Shown here: one piece after another, positions 7,784 through 8,990 of the stretch | Position numbering within the stretch: the stretch's first letter is position 1 | Layout of the letters: each line of letters begins with the position of its first letter | NCBI GenBank assembly: GCA_002430755.1 | Contig: DJCX01000147.1 | Span: forward strand, 1 to 8,990 | Direction of reading: 5' to 3' | DNA from: Flavobacteriales bacterium UBA5939 | GTDB taxonomy: Bacteria > Bacteroidota > Bacteroidia > Flavobacteriales > Schleiferiaceae | Length of the DNA stretch: 8,990 bases | Position numbers and translations under genes: made by a program | The notes under the pieces: model-generated | Seen by the model: only the letters and a program-made list of their open reading frames with translations | Told to the model about the DNA's origin: nothing | Database searches by the model: none

Positions 7784-7814
7784 ACCGAACAGGCCAATAA
7801 TTTTAGTCAATTCA

Positions 7815-7846
7815 TTGCTTTCTACATCTTCAGAGCATTAACTTTG
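7815..7846 (+). promoter_or_regulatory. Putative promoter of the SRP RNA gene
   Basis: TTG at 7815-7817 (-33 element) and TAACTTTG at 7839-7846 (-7 element, exact match to TAnnTTTG) are separated by 21 bp, within the usual range for Bacteroidota. The expected start point, a few bases after 7846, coincides with the first paired base of the SRP RNA at 7850. That agreement supports both calls. Confidence 0.72.
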
Positions 7847-7849
7847 CCC

Positions 7850-7950
7850 CGGGCAAGTCTTACACAACCAGCTCCTAATGAATCCCCCAGGGCGGGAACG
7901 CAGCAAGGGTAATTGGTCGTAGCGGTGTGATGTAAGTAGCTTGCCCGTTT
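7850..7950 (+). ncRNA. ffs: Signal recognition particle RNA, small bacterial (4.5S) type
   Basis: This RNA binds the protein Ffh to form the SRP, which delivers nascent membrane proteins to the translocon through FtsY. The conserved domain IV tip is plain: CAGG (7888-7891), a GCG stem strand (7892-7894), the GGAA tetraloop (7895-7898), the CGC strand (7899-7901) and AGCA (7902-7905). CAGG and AGCA face each other as the symmetric loop that Ffh recognises. CCC (7884-7886) pairs with GGG (7907-7909) below it. The ends close a long hairpin: CGGGCAAG (7850-7857) pairs with CTTGCCCG (7940-7947), and CTTACA (7859-7864) pairs with TGTAAG (7931-7936). At about 100 nt with no Alu domain, it is the short form usual outside the Firmicutes. 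Exact ends are inferred from the promoter spacing and the T-run. Confidence 0.95.
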
Positions 7951-7953
7951 TTT
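7940..7953 (+). terminator. Intrinsic terminator formed by the SRP RNA 3' end
   Basis: The GC-rich 3' strand of the closing SRP RNA helix (7940-7947) is followed directly by six T residues (7948-7953). The RNA's own long hairpin can therefore act as the terminator. It separates ffs from the transaldolase gene 62 bp downstream. Confidence 0.7.
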
Positions 7954-7978
7954 ATGCGCTTATTTTTCAAGTTTAGTG

Positions 7979-7986
7979 TACTTTTG
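7979..7986 (+). promoter_or_regulatory. Putative -7 promoter element of the transaldolase gene
   Basis: TACTTTTG matches the TAnnTTTG consensus exactly and lies 29 bp before the ATG at 8016, leaving a leader of about 25 nt. No clear TTG is present at the -33 distance, only T-rich sequence following the ffs terminator, so the call rests on the -7 element and its position. The leader is A/T-rich without a Shine-Dalgarno sequence. Confidence 0.5.
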
Positions 7987-8015
7987 AGCAACATTTAACA
8001 ACACAACTTTTCCTC

Positions 8016-8672
8016 ATGAAATTTTTCATTGACACAGCAAACCTTGCACAGATTAAAGAAGCCCAAGATCTTGGCGTTTTGGACGGCGTGACCACCAACC
8101 CATCATTAATGGCTAAAGAAGGAATTAGCGGTGAAGAAAACGTACTTGCTCACTACCGCGCAATCTGTGAGATTGTAGACGGAGATGTAAGTGCAGAAGT
8201 AATCTCTACAGATTTTGAAGGCATGGTTCGTGAAGGTGAAGCCCTTGCTGCCTTGGACGAAAAAATTGTAGTTAAAATCCCAATGGTGAAAGACGGTGTG
8301 AAAGCATTAAAGTACTTCTCAGATAAGGGTATCAAGACAAACTGTACGCTGATTTTCTCGGCGGGACAAGCTTTGTTGGCAGCTAAAGCAGGTGCTACTT
8401 ATGTGAGTCCTTTCATCGGTCGTTTGGACGATATTTCTACAGACGGTTTAGGATTGATTGAGAGCATCCGCGTAATCTTTGACAATTACGGATTTGATAC
8501 AGAAATCTTGGCTGCTTCGGTTCGTCACCCAATGCACATCATTGAATGTGCGCAAATTGGTGCTGATGTCATGACAGGTCCACTAAGCGCAATCGAAGCT
8601 TTGTTGAAGCACCCATTGACGGATATTGGTCTAGCGAAGTTTTTGGCCGACCACGCCAAAGCGAACGGCTAA
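8016..8672 (+). CDS. Small transaldolase (TalC/FSA family)
   Basis: This cytoplasmic class I aldolase-type enzyme is predicted to transfer a dihydroxyacetone unit between sugar phosphates in the non-oxidative pentose phosphate pathway. The 218 residues match the small family (about 215-220), not the longer TalA/TalB form. FIDTANL (4-10) carries D6, and GVTTNPSLMAKEG (24-36) carries T26 and N28. VVKIPM (85-90) holds the Schiff-base lysine K87. TNCTLIFS (108-115), YVSPFIGRLDD (129-139), ILAASVRH (164-171) and ADVMTGP (183-189) complete the barrel. Relative to E. coli fructose-6-phosphate aldolase (Gln59 and Tyr131 there), this protein has Glu61 and Phe133, the pattern of true transaldolases. 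I therefore prefer transaldolase to aldolase; the residue comparison is from memory. It has its own promoter-like element and a strong terminator, so it is probably monocistronic. Confidence 0.95.
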   Translation: MKFFIDTANLAQIKEAQDLGVLDGVTTNPSLMAKEGISGEENVLAHYRAICEIVDGDVSAEVISTDFEGMVREGEALAALDEKIVVKIPMVKDGVKALKYFSDKGIKTNCTLIFSAGQALLAAKAGATYVSPFIGRLDDISTDGLGLIESIRVIFDNYGFDTEILAASVRHPMHIIECAQIGADVMTGPLSAIEALLKHPLTDIGLAKFLADHAKANG

Positions 8673-8693
8673 TCCGATAGATATTGAAAAAGT

Positions 8694-8721
8694 AAAGCCC
8701 TGCAATTGCGGGGCTTTTTTT
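8694..8721 (+). terminator. Intrinsic terminator after the transaldolase gene
   Basis: A 10-bp stem (8694-8703 pairing with 8708-8717, one T-G wobble) encloses an AATT loop. It contains GCCC/GGGC and runs into seven consecutive T residues (8715-8721). It starts 21 bp after the transaldolase stop. The A-rich sequence on its left could let it work weakly in the other direction, but no leftward gene ends here. Confidence 0.92.
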
Positions 8722-8745
8722 ATTTTCGACTAAAGCGATTTGGGC

Positions 8746-8990
8746 ATGATCTACACACTTTATCCGGACAGTATCGACCAGCAAAAGATACAGGAATGCG
8801 TTGCACGCCTTATTGCAGGTGAAATCGCCATTATTCCAACCGATAGTGTTTATGCCGTTGTAGGTGATTTCATGAATGCCAATGCATTGAAAAAGCTTGC
8901 TGACATCAAAAAAGAATCGGTAAAAGAGGCTGAATTCTCTTTCCTGTTCACCAACCTAAGTCAAGTATCTCAATACACTCAAAGTGTTGG
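8746..8990 (+). CDS. YciO/YrdC/Sua5-family protein, 3'-truncated by window edge
   Basis: The frame opens at the ATG at 8746 and stays open to the window end, giving 81 complete codons and a partial one. The fragment begins MIYTLYPDSIDQQKI and shows the family core at about 30-38 (IPTDSVYAV), where Sua5/YrdC proteins read PTDTVYGL. It then has NALKKLADIKK (45-55) and FSFLFTNLSQVSQY (63-76), which closely parallels the FTLMCRDLSELSTY segment of E. coli YciO. True Sua5/TsaC enzymes make threonylcarbamoyl-AMP for the t6A modification of tRNAs reading ANN codons and carry a KxR motif after the core. Here that position reads KKESVKEA, so the YciO branch, whose exact role is less certain, fits better. 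The gene begins 25 bp after a strong terminator and should have its own promoter, but I find no exact -7 match in that gap. The remaining roughly 120 residues lie outside the window. Confidence 0.87.
   Translation, partial: MIYTLYPDSIDQQKIQECVARLIAGEIAIIPTDSVYAVVGDFMNANALKKLADIKKESVKEAEFSFLFTNLSQVSQYTQSV

Noticed and set aside
8569..8784. Minus-strand open frame over the transaldolase end and the terminator
   Set aside because: It runs through a strong intrinsic terminator and into the start of the next gene on the opposite strand. No motif is present.
1..8990. Search for insertion sequences, CRISPR repeats, tRNAs, toxin-antitoxin pairs, defence genes or integrase sites
   Set aside because: None seen. 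Gene content and spacing look like stable chromosomal core, and the only non-coding gene found is the SRP RNA.

Overview
The window reads as chromosomal core DNA of a member of the Bacteroidota, most likely the order Flavobacteriales. Four things point there. The proteins include families typical of that phylum (a DUF349 repeat protein, DUF4199, a DUF3784-like membrane protein). Three intergenic matches to the TAnnTTTG -7 element of Bacteroidota promoters are present. Most start codons lack a Shine-Dalgarno sequence. The base composition is moderate. I see no mobile element, tRNA, CRISPR array, phage gene or sign of recent transfer, and no clear previously undescribed system. The genes of unknown function are the most interesting part.

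Bases 1-5248 (+ strand) form a tightly packed gene run: the 3' part of aroE (shikimate dehydrogenase), a 627-residue DUF349 repeat protein starting directly after the aroE stop, uvrB (nucleotide excision repair) 6 bp further on, and a small membrane protein (DUF3784-like plus a PH-like domain) 10 bp after uvrB. The spacing suggests one transcript whose promoter lies left of the window. The pathways are unrelated, so this looks like a housekeeping operon.

Bases 5228-7749 (- strand) form a convergent three-gene operon, in transcription order: a DUF4199 membrane protein, a polyisoprenyl-phosphate-type family 2 glycosyltransferase with two C-terminal membrane segments, and a second, different family 2 glycosyltransferase. 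The two glycosyltransferases share one base (TAATG). The last one overlaps the 3' end of the + strand membrane gene by 21 bp. The pair probably works on envelope glycan or glycolipid synthesis at the inner membrane; the substrates cannot be read from the sequence.

Bases 7750-8015 are a compact intergenic region. It holds a promoter for the leftward operon, a promoter plus the complete small bacterial SRP RNA (ffs) read rightward with its own terminator, and a promoter for the next gene. Bases 8016-8672 encode a small transaldolase of the TalC/FSA family, followed by a strong intrinsic terminator. At 8746 a YciO/YrdC/Sua5-family gene begins and runs off the right edge.
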